Assembly (NCBI GenBank): GCA_017458185.1
Contig: JAFTFY010000002.1
Location: 62,001 to 126,000, forward strand
Origin: Neisseriaceae bacterium
Lineage (GTDB): Bacteria; Pseudomonadota; Gammaproteobacteria; Burkholderiales; Neisseriaceae
Length of the DNA stretch: 64,000 bases
Direction of reading: 5' to 3'
Below, piece after piece: positions 45,092 through 54,405 of this stretch. The notes under the pieces are model-generated. The model had not been told where the DNA came from and made no database searches. It saw only the letters and a program-made list of their open reading frames with translations. Positions within the stretch are counted from its first letter, which is position 1; every line of letters starts with the position of its first letter. A program made the position numbers and the translations under genes.

Positions 45092-45697
45092 TTAATCTTT
45101 CAACCTTTTGCGTTCATATACCGATTGAGCCAAAGTGCCTGCGTCTATGTATTCGATTTCGCCGCCCAAAGGCATTCCGTGTGATAAGCGACTGATTTTG
45201 CAAGGATATTGTTTTAGAATTTCGTATAACACAAAAGCCGTAGCATTGCCTTGTGCGGTGAAATTAGTGGCGATGATGACTTCTTCAATGGGATTATCGG
45301 CAATGCGTTGCACTAATTTTTCTAATTCAATATGCCCCAAATCCTTGCCCTGTGTGGGGTCTATGTGTCCCATCAGCACAAAATAGTGTCCGTCATGGCA
45401 GTGTGCGTCTTCCATGCCTGCAATATCCACAGGCATTTGGACAATCATCAAACGCGTGGCGTCTCGTTTTTCATCGGCACAAATGCGGCACAGTTCATCT
45501 TCGCAAAAAGTATTGCACAAGCGACAATGACGCACTTTTGCCAAAGCGTCCGACAATGTTGCCACAATGCGTTCTGCCCCTGCCCGATTGTGTTGCAATA
45601 GGTGATAGGCAATGCGTTGTGCGGATTTTGTCCCCACATTCGGCAAGGCTTTGAGTGCGGTAATTAAATTGCTTAATGAGTCATTCGATTTTGCCAT
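45092..45697 (-). CDS. recR: Recombination mediator RecR
   Basis: This is a 201-residue protein of the RecFOR pathway. It has an N-terminal helix-hairpin-helix region (LPNVGTKSAQRIAYHLL), a four-Cys zinc motif (CRLC...CRIC, about residues 56-71), and a Toprim domain (MIVQMPVDIAGME onward). ATG 45697 is preferred over TTG 45703. In most proteobacteria recR directly follows ybaB; here 542 bases of repeats separate the two. Confidence 0.95.
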   Translation of the reverse strand: MAKSNDSLSNLITALKALPNVGTKSAQRIAYHLLQHNRAGAERIVATLSDALAKVRHCRLCNTFCEDELCRICADEKRDATRLMIVQMPVDIAGMEDAHCHDGHYFVLMGHIDPTQGKDLGHIELEKLVQRIADNPIEEVIIATNFTAQGNATAFVLYEILKQYPCKISRLSHGMPLGGEIEYIDAGTLAQSVYERKRLKD

Positions 45698-45751
45698 AAT
45701 CAATATTTTTTAAATGTTACACGGATTTGATTTTTCTAACGAAAAATCTTT

Positions 45752-46167
45752 GGAGACTTCTAAAAATTAAAAATTTGAGTGTCATTGCGAGATTTTTCCG
45801 CAGGAAAAATCGTGGCAATCTATGTTTTGCCGTTAGGCAAAACAAACGCCGCAAGGCGTTTTAACGCCGTTGTATTATGCTTTTCAGGTTACCTAAATGG
45901 TAAAAGAAACAGTGCGTTACAACGCCTTACGGCGTTGGGTTCAAACCTATCGGTTTGAACTGGATTGCCACGACCTGAACTTCGTTCAAGTCTCGCTTTT
46001 GACACATAGTTTAAATTCAGGCTACCTGAAAATCAATTTTTAGAAGTTCCCCTTTATAATAAACAATAAATTATTAAATATGATTGAATAGAAATTGCGT
46101 TAAATTTCCAAGTGCGTGTGATAAAAAAATCGCTTGTCTATCTGTTTTTTAATTTTTAGAAGTTCCC
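45752..46167. mobile_element. Nested repeat block between ybaB and recR
   Basis: GGAGACTTCTAAAAATT (45752-45768) and its inverse AATTTTTAGAAGTTCC (46035-46050) enclose a full TCATTGCGAG element (45779-46005). A third copy of the end, AATTTTTAGAAGTTCCC, is at 46151-46167. It is non-coding. Confidence 0.75.
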
Positions 46168-46177
46168 ATTGATAAGT

Positions 46178-46219
46178 TTCAGGCAGCTTGAAAAACAATA
46201 TTCAGGCTGCCTGAAACAT
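46178..46219 (-). terminator. Inverted DUS pair after ybaB
   Basis: A DUS with one mismatch (AGGCAGCTTGAA) and a perfect DUS in opposite orientation follow the ybaB stop on the minus strand. Confidence 0.5.
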
Positions 46220-46239
46220 AGATTGTAACGAAACAGTGC

Positions 46240-46572
46240 TTAACCAAACATATTTTCCATACCCGCAGGTAATTTTAAGCCTTTGGTAACTTGACCCAAA
46301 TGTTCGGCACTTTTTTCAGCGACTTTACGCACTGCGTCATTGAGAGCGGCGGCGATTAAGTCTTCTAACATTTCTTTATCATCGCCCAAAAGCGATTTAT
46401 CCAAATCCACGCGTTTGACCACATGATGACAGGACATGGTAATTTTCACCATGCCTGCTCCTGCTTCGCCCAAAACTTCGATACTGCCTAATTCTTCTTG
46501 GGCTTTTTTCATATTGTCTTGCATTTGCTGGGCTTGTTTCATCAAGCCGCCTAATCCTGCTTTACCAAACAT
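46240..46572 (-). CDS. ybaB: YbaB/EbfC nucleoid-associated protein
   Basis: This is a 110-residue small DNA-binding protein that dimerises through helices. Features are the start [18 protein letters not shown], the Gly-containing strand [15 protein letters not shown], and the C-terminal helix [16 protein letters not shown]-like block. Length matches the family. RBS AAAGGAAAACAGC. Its usual downstream partner recR is displaced by the repeat block. Confidence 0.94.
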   Translation of the reverse strand: MFGKAGLGGLMKQAQQMQDNMKKAQEELGSIEVLGEAGAGMVKITMSCHHVVKRVDLDKSLLGDDKEMLEDLIAAALNDAVRKVAEKSAEHLGQVTKGLKLPAGMENMFG

Positions 46573-46725
46573 GTGCTGTTTTCCTTTGAATTGAAATAAT
46601 CAAAGTTGCCATTTTACACTTCACCGCAATAAAACGCATAGATAATTTATTGTTTATCCTATCTCAACACACAGGTTTTACGCTAAAATATTGTCCTAAC
46701 TCACTTTTCAGGCAGCCTGAACAAT

Positions 46726-47358
46726 ATGAAAAACATTGTTATTTTAATTTCTGGACGCGGCAGTAATATGCAGGCGATTGTGAATGCCAATATTCCTAAC
46801 GCACATATTGCGGCGGTGATTGCTAATGTGCCAGACGCGGCAGGTTTGGCGTGGGCAAAGGAAAAAGGCATTGCCACTGCCGTTTTGAATCATAAAGAAT
46901 TTAAAAACCGTGCCGAATTTGATATGGATTTGGCGATACTCATAGACGGCTACAAACCTGATTTGGTGGTTTTGGCAGGCTTTATGCGAATTTTGTCGCC
47001 TGCGTTTTGTCGTCATTTTGAAGGCAGATTATTGAATATTCACCCGTCTTTATTGCCGTCTTTCAAGGGTTTGCACACGCATGAAGAAGCGATTAAATCA
47101 GGTTGCAAATTAGCAGGTTGCACGGTGCATTTTGTAACCGAAGAATTAGACAGCGGTGCGATTGTTGCCCAAGCCGCCGTGCCTGTTTTGCAAAATGATA
47201 CCGCCGACACGCTTGCGGCACGCGTTTTGAAATGCGAGCATAAAATTTACCCACAAGCGGTAGCAGATTTTGTTTCAGGCAGCCTGAAATTAGAAAACGG
47301 CAAGGTAGTGAATGTGTCGCACAGCGATGAAAACGCCTTTTTATTAGGGCAAGGTTGA
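46726..47358 (+). CDS. purN: Phosphoribosylglycinamide formyltransferase
   Basis: This is a 210-residue enzyme of purine synthesis that transfers a formyl group from 10-formyl-THF to GAR. Motifs: SGRGSNMQAI (phosphate loop, about residues 8-17), GFMRILSPAF, and the catalytic NIHPSLLPSFKGLHTHEEA. A DUS is translated as SGSLKLENGKVV near the C-terminus. The stop overlaps the next gene's ATG (TGATG), so the two are coupled. Confidence 0.96.
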   Translation: MKNIVILISGRGSNMQAIVNANIPNAHIAAVIANVPDAAGLAWAKEKGIATAVLNHKEFKNRAEFDMDLAILIDGYKPDLVVLAGFMRILSPAFCRHFEGRLLNIHPSLLPSFKGLHTHEEAIKSGCKLAGCTVHFVTEELDSGAIVAQAAVPVLQNDTADTLAARVLKCEHKIYPQAVADFVSGSLKLENGKVVNVSHSDENAFLLGQG

Positions 47359-48521
47359 TGATTAAAGCCGAGTACCGCCCATTTATCATCGCCATTATTT
47401 TATCTTTGGCGGTGCATATCGGCTTTGGCGTGTCGGGCATAATCCGCCCTACCCCCAAATTAAGCGAAGTCAAAACGCCCACGATTGTCATGCGGCAATT
47501 TTCGTTAGAACAAGCCCCGCCTGCCGTGCCAGAAGTCGCACCGCCGCCAGCGGCAGTCGCTCCCAAACCCAAAAATGCTCCGCCCAAAGTGGATAAACAA
47601 CAACCACCTGTGGCAGAAGAAAAACCGCAACCTGAAAAAATAGTCGAAGAAAAACCGCTTGAAAAAGAAGAAGTGGAAAAACCGATTGAAGAAATTCTCA
47701 AACCTGTTGAAGAAGAAGAAGTTACGCCACAAATTGTGGAAGAAGAAAACACAGACCCCCTACACAATTTATTAGAAGAAAAACAGTTAGTGGGCAACAA
47801 TCCGCATTGCCAAGCGGACGAAATTTGTCCGCAAGAAGCGTTAGCACCGCAATTTCCCAACTCTGCCAAACTGAAATACGAAGGGCCGATGAGCATTACA
47901 GGCAATATGAATTACCAACGAGACGGGCAGAACTATACCATTTACGCCGCTTTTCACATTCCCTTTAATAAACGCGAATTTGAAATATCAGGCACGATTG
48001 ATGGTAACAACCTAATTCCCCACACCTATATCGACAAACGCAAAGGCAAAGTGTATGCGTCTGCGGTGTTTGATCGAGAAAACGGCGTGGTACGCTTTGG
48101 ACAAGGCGAAGAACCCACACAAAGCACAGACGCAATCGACTTTGCCCAAACGCCTGCGTATGACTTATTCTCGTGGGCGTGGCAAGTGGCGATTAACGGC
48201 GGCAATATGCCCGACACAGTGTGGGTAACCAACGGCAAAAAAATTTATGAATATCATACCGAAAATGCCCAAAACGGTATGAAAGAAAGCGTCTTCGATA
48301 CAGGCGAAGGCAAGTTGCGGCTGTTGTCTCTACCCTTTGAACGCGAAGGCAGCAGCACCGAATACGAATTCAGTTTTGCCCCTGACTTTGCCAATGTGCC
48401 TGCAATTATCACCATGACCGCAGACGGCAAAAAACACACCGTGCATTTAATTCGTGTGGAATTAGACGGCAAAAAACACTGGGAAGCCAGACGCGAAACA
48501 GGGGTACGCAATAAGGATTAG
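47358..48521 (+). CDS. DUF3108 protein with a TonB-like N-terminus
   Basis: This is a 387-residue protein. Residues 9-27 form one membrane helix containing S16-L-A-V-H20, the SxxxH pattern of TonB and TolA membrane anchors. It is followed by a Pro/Glu/Lys-rich extended region (about 48-130) like the TonB periplasmic spacer. The C-terminal half (about 165-385) is a DUF3108 domain, beta-rich, found in periplasmic or outer-membrane-linked proteins of betaproteobacteria. The function is unknown. ATG 47358 shares a base with the purN stop. The purN-DUF3108 pairing suggests only co-transcription. The fold assignment is from memory of the family. Confidence 0.75.
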   Translation: MIKAEYRPFIIAIILSLAVHIGFGVSGIIRPTPKLSEVKTPTIVMRQFSLEQAPPAVPEVAPPPAAVAPKPKNAPPKVDKQQPPVAEEKPQPEKIVEEKPLEKEEVEKPIEEILKPVEEEEVTPQIVEEENTDPLHNLLEEKQLVGNNPHCQADEICPQEALAPQFPNSAKLKYEGPMSITGNMNYQRDGQNYTIYAAFHIPFNKREFEISGTIDGNNLIPHTYIDKRKGKVYASAVFDRENGVVRFGQGEEPTQSTDAIDFAQTPAYDLFSWAWQVAINGGNMPDTVWVTNGKKIYEYHTENAQNGMKESVFDTGEGKLRLLSLPFEREGSSTEYEFSFAPDFANVPAIITMTADGKKHTVHLIRVELDGKKHWEARRETGVRNKD

Positions 48522-48541
48522 TTTCAGGCTGCCTGAAACTG

Positions 48542-48646
48542 ATAGTTGGTTCAGGAGAAAAGCAGACAAGAAGGTTTGCCTTTGACAGTATAAAATAATA
48601 CGGCAAGGCGAACCAACGCCGTATGTTTTTAGTATGAACCGACTAT
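48542..48646. mobile_element. Correia-like element, 105 bp
   Basis: The left end ATAGTTGGTTCA and the right end TGAACCGACTAT are inverted repeats with one mismatch. The core has GACAGTATAAAATAATACGG and CAAGGCGAACCAACGCCGTA, close in order and sequence to Neisseria Correia elements. It ends 20 bases before proC, so it could provide that gene's promoter or an RNase III site. Confidence 0.8.
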
Positions 48647-48666
48647 AAATATTTAAGGATAATATT

Positions 48667-49461
48667 ATGAAAAACATATACTTTCTTGGCGGCGGTAATA
48701 TGTGTGCCGCCCTACTTTCTCGCTTAAAAAATAACGGCGATTTTGCCTTGTTTGTGGCAGAACAAAACGAAGAGCGGCAAGCATTTTTGCGGCAAGCATT
48801 TGATATTACGGTAGAAAACGCCCTACCCGCTTTAACGGCGGACGATATTTTACTGCTTGCCGTCAAACCGCAGGATATGCAAAACGCTTTGCAAAGCGTG
48901 CAAACAAATGGGGCGTTGGTGCTGTCGATTGCCGCAGGTTTAAGTTGTGGTACGCTGTCTGGCTGGTTAAACGGTACACGGCGGATTGTGCGTATTATGC
49001 CCAACACGCCTGCTCAAATCGGTATGGGCATGGCTGGATTATTTGCCGACACCGCTGTTTCAGCAGATGATAAATCATTAGCCCAAACCATTATGAACGC
49101 TGTGGGCAAAACGGTTTGGGTTGCAAACGAAGACGATTTACACACCATCACCGCCATTTCAGGCAGCGGCCCTGCGTATGTGTTTTATTTAATGAACGCC
49201 CTGTTTCAGGCAGCCTGCGATTTGGGCATGCCACAAGACAAGGCACGGCAATCGGTTTTGCAAACCTTTATCGGCTCGGCACAATTAGCCGAGCAATCAG
49301 GCGAAGATTTTGGCGAATTGCAACGCAAAGTAACTTCCAAAGGCGGCACAACCGCCGCCGCATTAGCGGTATTTGAAAATGCCCAAACCGATAAAATCAT
49401 CCAACAAGCGGTAATGGCTTGCCAAAATCGCTCGATTGAAATGGGCAAACAAATGGGATAG
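48667..49461 (+). CDS. proC: Pyrroline-5-carboxylate reductase
   Basis: This is a 264-residue enzyme for the last step of proline synthesis. The N-terminal Rossmann motif FLGGGNMCAAL (residues 6-16), the MPNTPAQIGMGM block and the C-terminal ISGSGPAYVFYLMNAL with VTSKGGTTAAAL are all present. RBS AAGGATAATATT. The Correia-like element abuts its leader. A DUS plus a GCACTTCCCGTGC hairpin follows the stop. Confidence 0.95.
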   Translation: MKNIYFLGGGNMCAALLSRLKNNGDFALFVAEQNEERQAFLRQAFDITVENALPALTADDILLLAVKPQDMQNALQSVQTNGALVLSIAAGLSCGTLSGWLNGTRRIVRIMPNTPAQIGMGMAGLFADTAVSADDKSLAQTIMNAVGKTVWVANEDDLHTITAISGSGPAYVFYLMNALFQAACDLGMPQDKARQSVLQTFIGSAQLAEQSGEDFGELQRKVTSKGGTTAAALAVFENAQTDKIIQQAVMACQNRSIEMGKQMG

Positions 49462-49661
49462 TTTCTTTCAGGCTGCCTGAAAGCACTTCCCGTGCAGGGA
49501 ATTCTTCATTGCAAGAAAAACAATTTTACTTTCAGGCTGCCTGAAACCTATATCATCATTGCAAAAAATAGAAAAACAAACAGCAAAAATTTCAAAATAA
49601 GTTATATTTAATGACAATTTTTTTATTTGAAAATTGTTTTTATCAATTTGGAAATATACTA

Positions 49662-50270
49662 ATGATATTATTAGAAAATACAGACAAATCAATTTTTCCT
49701 TTCAAATCAGATTCTCAACAATATCAATCATATGAAGATTTTGTTTTAAAAACTTTTGGGGGGTTAAATAATACTGATTTAGATAAAATCACTTATGAAA
49801 AATTCTGCACTTGGAAAGAAAAATCTCCAAAATTGAGTGAAGATTCATATCCTTACACTTATCGTTATGTCAAAGATGAAAAGGATAAAGATACGAACAA
49901 AATAAAAGATGAATTAAAAGATATTGAATTTTTTTTAGATGAAAACCAAACTATTTTTCACGGCGGTATTTTTCTGTCTGATAGTCCTAAAATAGGCGAT
50001 GAAATAACTACTATGGAAATTTTTTCTACTACCATTGACCCTTATACTGCCAGTCTTCATGCTATTCAAGAAGAAAAAGAATGTTTATGGATAATAAAAC
50101 TAAACCAAAAAACAAAATGTCTTCCTGTTAATATTGAAACTTTGGAAGAAAGTGAAATAATTATTATTGATAGTTTAAAACTTAAAATAACAAACATTAC
50201 TTCATTATCAAAAATAGATGATTTTGGCATAAAAAGAAAAATGGATTGCATTTTTTTAGAACAAATATAA
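49662..50270 (+). CDS. Probable ADP-ribosyltransferase-fold protein
   Basis: This is a 202-residue protein (ATG 49662 with TTGGAAATATACTA upstream; the frame is open from 49611). The C-terminal half has the layout of R-S-E-class ADP-ribosyltransferases: TIFHGG (97-102) at the first catalytic strand, IFSTTIDPYTASLHA (120-134) as the STS-like motif, and EESEIIII (162-169) as the ExE motif before the last strand. The usual first Arg is His here. The N-terminal 90 residues are charged with no signal peptide. It is strongly A+T-rich and isolated between proC and gltX. It may be a toxin or effector module, or an enzyme acting in the cell; no obvious immunity gene is adjacent. Confidence 0.55.
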   Translation: MILLENTDKSIFPFKSDSQQYQSYEDFVLKTFGGLNNTDLDKITYEKFCTWKEKSPKLSEDSYPYTYRYVKDEKDKDTNKIKDELKDIEFFLDENQTIFHGGIFLSDSPKIGDEITTMEIFSTTIDPYTASLHAIQEEKECLWIIKLNQKTKCLPVNIETLEESEIIIIDSLKLKITNITSLSKIDDFGIKRKMDCIFLEQI

Positions 50271-50366
50271 GTAAAAAAATATCCTGTACGCTCTAATTTT
50301 GCTACCATTATGCCTTTTACGCTTATTTCAGGCAGCCTGAAACATTATTTTTTATAGGAATACACA

Positions 50367-51773
50367 ATGAACAGCACAGTTCGCACGCGTTTTGCGCCCA
50401 GTCCGACTGGATTTTTACATATCGGCGGTGTTCGCACGGCTCTTTATTCTTGGGCTTATGCTCGCAAAATGGGCGGTAAATTTATTTTGCGTATTGAAGA
50501 TACCGACTTGGAACGCTCCACGCCCGAATCGGTGAAAGCCATTTTGGACGGTATGGCGTGGGTGGGTTTGGATTATGACGAAGGGCCGTTTTATCAAACG
50601 CATCGTTTTGATCGATATAAAGAAATTATCCAAAAACTGTTAGACGAAGGAGCGGCTTATTATTGCTACTGCTCCAAAGAAGAGTTGGAAAAAATGCGGC
50701 AAAAAGCCGAAGCACAAGGCGGCGGCTTTACCTATGACCGCCGTTGGCGACCCGAAGCGGGCAAAAGGCTGCCTGAAATTCCTGCGGATATTCAGCCTGT
50801 GGTGCGGTTTAAAATGCCGCTTGACGGCACAACTTCGTGGCACGATTTGGTTAAAGGCGAAATTTCGATTAACAACAGTGAGTTAGATGATTTAATTATC
50901 GCCCGAGCAGACGGCTCGCCCACTTATAATTTTTGCGTTGTGGTTGATGACTGGGATATGGGTATTACGCAGGTCATTCGTGGCGATGACCATGTGAATA
51001 ATACACCCAAACAAATCAATATATTACAAGCATTAGGGGCAGAAATTCCGCAATACGCACACCTGCCGATGATTTTGAACGAAAGCGGTGCGAAAATGTC
51101 CAAACGCCGCGACGCGGTAAGCGTGGTTGATTACGACCGTCAAGGCATTTTGCCTGCCGCTATGCTCAATTACTTGGCACGCTTGGGCTGGGGACATGGC
51201 GATGACGAATATTTCACCATGCAGCAATTTGTAGAATGGTTTGACTTAAAAGCCGTCAGCCCTGCTTCGGGCAGGTTCAATCGCGAAAAACTGCTGTGGT
51301 TGAATGCTCAACACATTAAAGATACCGACAACGGCGAATTAGCGAAATTAATTTCAGGCAGGCTGAAAGAAAAAGGCATTGAAAACCCTGATAGCATTGA
51401 TTTAGTGCCGATTATTCAATTAGTTAAAGAACGCGTACAAGACTTAAACGCTTTGGCTGATGAATGTTTGTATTTCTACCGCAAAAGCACGCCCACAGCG
51501 GAAGAGACCGCCAAACACTGGGACGAAGACGCACCTAATAGAATGAACCGTTTTGCTACATTACTGCAAGGGCTGCCTGAAAACGACTGGACGGCAGACA
51601 ATATCCACGCCCTATTCAAACCCTTTTGTGACACCGAAGGCATTAAAATGGGCAAGTTGGGCATGCCCTTGCGGCTGTTAGTATGTGGCACAGCCAAAAC
51701 CCCGTCTATTGACGCAGTGTTAGCCCTGTTAGGCAAAGATGAAGTGCTAAAACGAATGGGGGTTTCAGGATGA
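50367..51773 (+). CDS. gltX: Glutamyl-tRNA synthetase
   Basis: This is a 468-residue class I synthetase that charges tRNA-Glu. The HIGH-type motif SPTGFLHIGGVRTALYSW is at residues 10-27, the KMSKR motif AKMSKRRDAVSV near 245, and an all-helical anticodon-binding domain is C-terminal. A partial DUS codes for SGRLKE. RBS TATAGGAATACACA; a DUS lies just upstream and a terminator at 51791. Confidence 0.97.
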   Translation: MNSTVRTRFAPSPTGFLHIGGVRTALYSWAYARKMGGKFILRIEDTDLERSTPESVKAILDGMAWVGLDYDEGPFYQTHRFDRYKEIIQKLLDEGAAYYCYCSKEELEKMRQKAEAQGGGFTYDRRWRPEAGKRLPEIPADIQPVVRFKMPLDGTTSWHDLVKGEISINNSELDDLIIARADGSPTYNFCVVVDDWDMGITQVIRGDDHVNNTPKQINILQALGAEIPQYAHLPMILNESGAKMSKRRDAVSVVDYDRQGILPAAMLNYLARLGWGHGDDEYFTMQQFVEWFDLKAVSPASGRFNREKLLWLNAQHIKDTDNGELAKLISGRLKEKGIENPDSIDLVPIIQLVKERVQDLNALADECLYFYRKSTPTAEETAKHWDEDAPNRMNRFATLLQGLPENDWTADNIHALFKPFCDTEGIKMGKLGMPLRLLVCGTAKTPSIDAVLALLGKDEVLKRMGVSG

Positions 51774-51790
51774 CTGAAATCATAACACCT

Positions 51791-51823
51791 AAAAAAAACC
51801 GCTATAAAACAAGCGGTTTTTTT
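51791..51823 (+). terminator. Terminator after gltX
   Basis: AAAACCGCT-ATAAAACA-AGCGGTTTT with a T run, then a DUS. Confidence 0.9.
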
Positions 51824-51894
51824 ATCTTTCAGGCAGCCTGAAATGTTTTCTATCGTTTATAATAACCAGTTTTCTCATTCAAGAACCAAGCAAA

Positions 51895-53955
51895 ATGACA
51901 CAACGAAAAATTTTAGTTACTTCCGCCCTGCCCTATGCCAACGGCAGTATTCACTTGGGGCATATGGTGGAGCATATTCAAACCGATATTTGGGTGCGTT
52001 TTCAAAAAATGCGAAATCACACCTGTTTTTATGTGTGTGCGGACGACACGCACGGCACGCCTGTGATGCTTGCCGCTCAAAAAATGGGCGTAGCCCCCGA
52101 AGAGATGATTGAAAAAGTGCGTCAAGAGCATTTATCGGATTTTACTGGTTTTTTAATTGGTTACGACAATTATTACAGCACACATTCGCCTGAAAATAAG
52201 GCGTTTAGTCAAGGCATTTATAAAGCCTTAAAAGCCAACGGCAAAATCACTGTTAAAACCATTGAACAGTTGTTCGACCCTGAAAAACAAATGTTTTTGC
52301 CCGACCGTTTTGTCAAAGGTGAATGTCCTAAATGCGGTGCAAAAGACCAGTATGGCGACAACTGCGAAGCATGCGGCACAACATATCTGCCCACTGAATT
52401 GAAAAATCCGTATTCGGCAGTGTCGGGGGCTACACCTGTTTTGAAATCGTCTGAACATTATTTTTTCGATTTATCGTCCTGCGAAGATTTTTTGCGTGAA
52501 TGGACTAACGGCGAAAGCGTTTTGGCAAACGGCAAAAAACAAGCCCATTTGCAGCCCGAAGCCTTAAATAAAATGAAAGAATGGATAGACGGCGGTTTGC
52601 AAAATTGGGATATTTCGCGAGACGCACCCTATTTTGGCTTTGAAATTCCAGACACCGAAAATAAATATTTTTATGTGTGGTTGGACGCTCCGATTGGTTA
52701 TTTTGCGTCATTCAAAAACTTGTGCGACCGCATAGGCATTGACGCTAACGAATGGTTGAATCCAAATTCAGACGCAGAAATGGTGCATTTTATCGGCAAA
52801 GATATTTTGTATTTTCACGCCTTATTTTGGCCAGCAACGCTGAAATTTTCAGGCTACCGCACGCCAACTGCGGTGTTTGCACACGGCTTTTTAACGGTTG
52901 ATGGGCATAAAATGTCCAAATCGCGTGGCACATTTATCACCGCCAAATCTTATTTGGAACAAGGCTTAAATCCTGAATGGTTGCGGTATTACATTGCTGC
53001 TAAATTAAACAGCAAAATCGAAGATATAGACTTGAATTTGCAAGACTTTATCAATCGTGTGAATAGCGATTTAGTGGGCAAATACATCAACATTGCCGCA
53101 AGAAGTGCGGGCTTTATTAAAAAACGCTTTTCAGGCAGCCTGAAAAATGTTGCAAACCATTCACTGATTGCAAATTTACAAGCGAAAGCAGAAGAAATTG
53201 CTTCATTTTATGAAGAACGAGAATACGCACGGGCTTTGCGTGAGATTATGCTTTTGGCAGATATGGTGAATGAATACACGGACGCAAACAAGCCGTGGGA
53301 ATTGGCAAAACAAGACGGAGCGGACGAAAAACTGCATGAAGTGTGTTCGGTACTGATGAACGCATTCAAAATTTTAAGCGTGTATTTATCGCCGATTTTG
53401 CCTGCGACTTCTCTTGCTGTGGCTGAATTTTTGAATATTCCTGCCCTGCAATGGCAAAACGCATTAGAGACGCTGCCTGAAAACCATAAAATCAACGATT
53501 ACAATCACTTAATGAAACGCGTAGAGCAAGCCCAAATCGACAAATTGTTGGCAGCCAACAAACAAAGTATTCAGGCAGCCCCTGTTACTACCGCTGAAAA
53601 AGCAAGCGATTTCGAGCCTGTTGCCGAAACCGTTTCCTTTGACGATTTTGCCAAAGTCGATATGCGCGTGGGCGAAGTGTTATCCTGCGAAGCGGTTGAA
53701 GGAAGCAATAAGTTATTGAAATTTCAAATAGATTTAGGCTTTGAACAACGCACCATTTTTTCAGGCATTGCCCAAAGTTATCCAAATCCACAAGAATTAG
53801 TCGGACGCAAAGTCATCGCCGTCGTCAATTTCGCCCCCAGAAAAATGGCAAAATTCGGCGTGAGCGAAGGTATGTTGTTGTCTGCGTCATCAGACGGCAA
53901 ATTATTCCTGTTGAGTGTGGATAGCAAGGCGAAAAACGGTTCAAAAATTGGGTAA
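51895..53955 (+). CDS. metG: Methionyl-tRNA synthetase
   Basis: This is a 686-residue class I synthetase. [15 protein letters not shown] is the HIGH region; a zinc knuckle follows ([18 protein letters not shown], about residues 144-161). [11 protein letters not shown] is the KMSKS loop, and an extra C-terminal tRNA-binding domain begins at [20 protein letters not shown] (about residue 585), as in dimeric MetRS. A DUS is translated as SGSLKN in the anticodon-binding domain. A partial DUS encodes IQAAPV in the linker to the C-terminal domain, a variable place that tolerates insertion. Confidence 0.97.
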   Translation: MTQRKILVTSALPYANGSIHLGHMVEHIQTDIWVRFQKMRNHTCFYVCADDTHGTPVMLAAQKMGVAPEEMIEKVRQEHLSDFTGFLIGYDNYYSTHSPENKAFSQGIYKALKANGKITVKTIEQLFDPEKQMFLPDRFVKGECPKCGAKDQYGDNCEACGTTYLPTELKNPYSAVSGATPVLKSSEHYFFDLSSCEDFLREWTNGESVLANGKKQAHLQPEALNKMKEWIDGGLQNWDISRDAPYFGFEIPDTENKYFYVWLDAPIGYFASFKNLCDRIGIDANEWLNPNSDAEMVHFIGKDILYFHALFWPATLKFSGYRTPTAVFAHGFLTVDGHKMSKSRGTFITAKSYLEQGLNPEWLRYYIAAKLNSKIEDIDLNLQDFINRVNSDLVGKYINIAARSAGFIKKRFSGSLKNVANHSLIANLQAKAEEIASFYEEREYARALREIMLLADMVNEYTDANKPWELAKQDGADEKLHEVCSVLMNAFKILSVYLSPILPATSLAVAEFLNIPALQWQNALETLPENHKINDYNHLMKRVEQAQIDKLLAANKQSIQAAPVTTAEKASDFEPVAETVSFDDFAKVDMRVGEVLSCEAVEGSNKLLKFQIDLGFEQRTIFSGIAQSYPNPQELVGRKVIAVVNFAPRKMAKFGVSEGMLLSASSDGKLFLLSVDSKAKNGSKIG

Positions 53956-53978
53956 ATCAATCTTTCAGGCTGCCTGAA

Positions 53979-54015
53979 AGCACTTCCCGTGCAGGGGCAG
54001 CACTTCCCGTGCAGG
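53979..54015. repeat. Tandem AGCACTTCCCGTGCAGG repeat
   Basis: Two copies (53979-53995, 53999-54015) directly follow a DUS. A third copy follows the DUS after proC (49482-49498). Each unit can form the small hairpin GCAC-TTCCC-GTGC. Confidence 0.7.
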
Positions 54016-54039
54016 AAAAAACGCCATGCAAAAAAATTA

Positions 54040-54221
54040 CTGTCATTACGAGCATTAACAAAGTTAATGCGTAGTAATCTCACGGCTCATAGAAAACAAA
54101 TCTATCCCAAAAACGGCAATGCAAAAAACCCTGTCTGTTACCTAAAATCATTTTCTCATTGCCGTTTTCCATAGCAAGGAGATTGCGTACGCATTACCTT
54201 TGGCAATGCTCGCAATGACAG
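54040..54221. repeat. TCATTGCGAG element, variant copy (182 bp)
   Basis: Ends CTGTCATTACGAGCATT and AATGCTCGCAATGACAG, with an inner AACGGCAATGCAAAA / CATTGCCGTTTTC pairing. Slot hairpins here are GCATTAAC-AAA-GTTAATGC on the left and CGCATTACC-type on the right. It occupies most of the metG to 54406 gap. Confidence 0.75.
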
Positions 54222-54271
54222 TATCTTTTTTTGTATGATATTTCAGGTAGCCTGAAACACCCAAGACAAAC

Positions 54272-54378
54272 GCTCACGCCGCAAGGCGTTTTTTTCTTTT
54301 GTCTTCCAGTGTTTGTTGTAATAGTACTATTACAAGCGTCCTTGACAAAGGACGCTTGTACGAAAATTTTTTCGCACC
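54272..54378 (+). other. Terminator plus two-hairpin element, copy B
   Basis: The terminator-like ACGCC-GCAA-GGCGT with a T run is followed by the palindrome TTGTAATAGTACTATTACAA (54316-54335) and a hairpin at 54332-54359. The hairpin arms differ from copy A (6001-6046) at two paired positions, with pairing preserved. It ends 27 bases before the next ORF. Confidence 0.75.
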
Positions 54379-54405
54379 CCTATTTATTCATATAAGGAAA
54401 CCATT

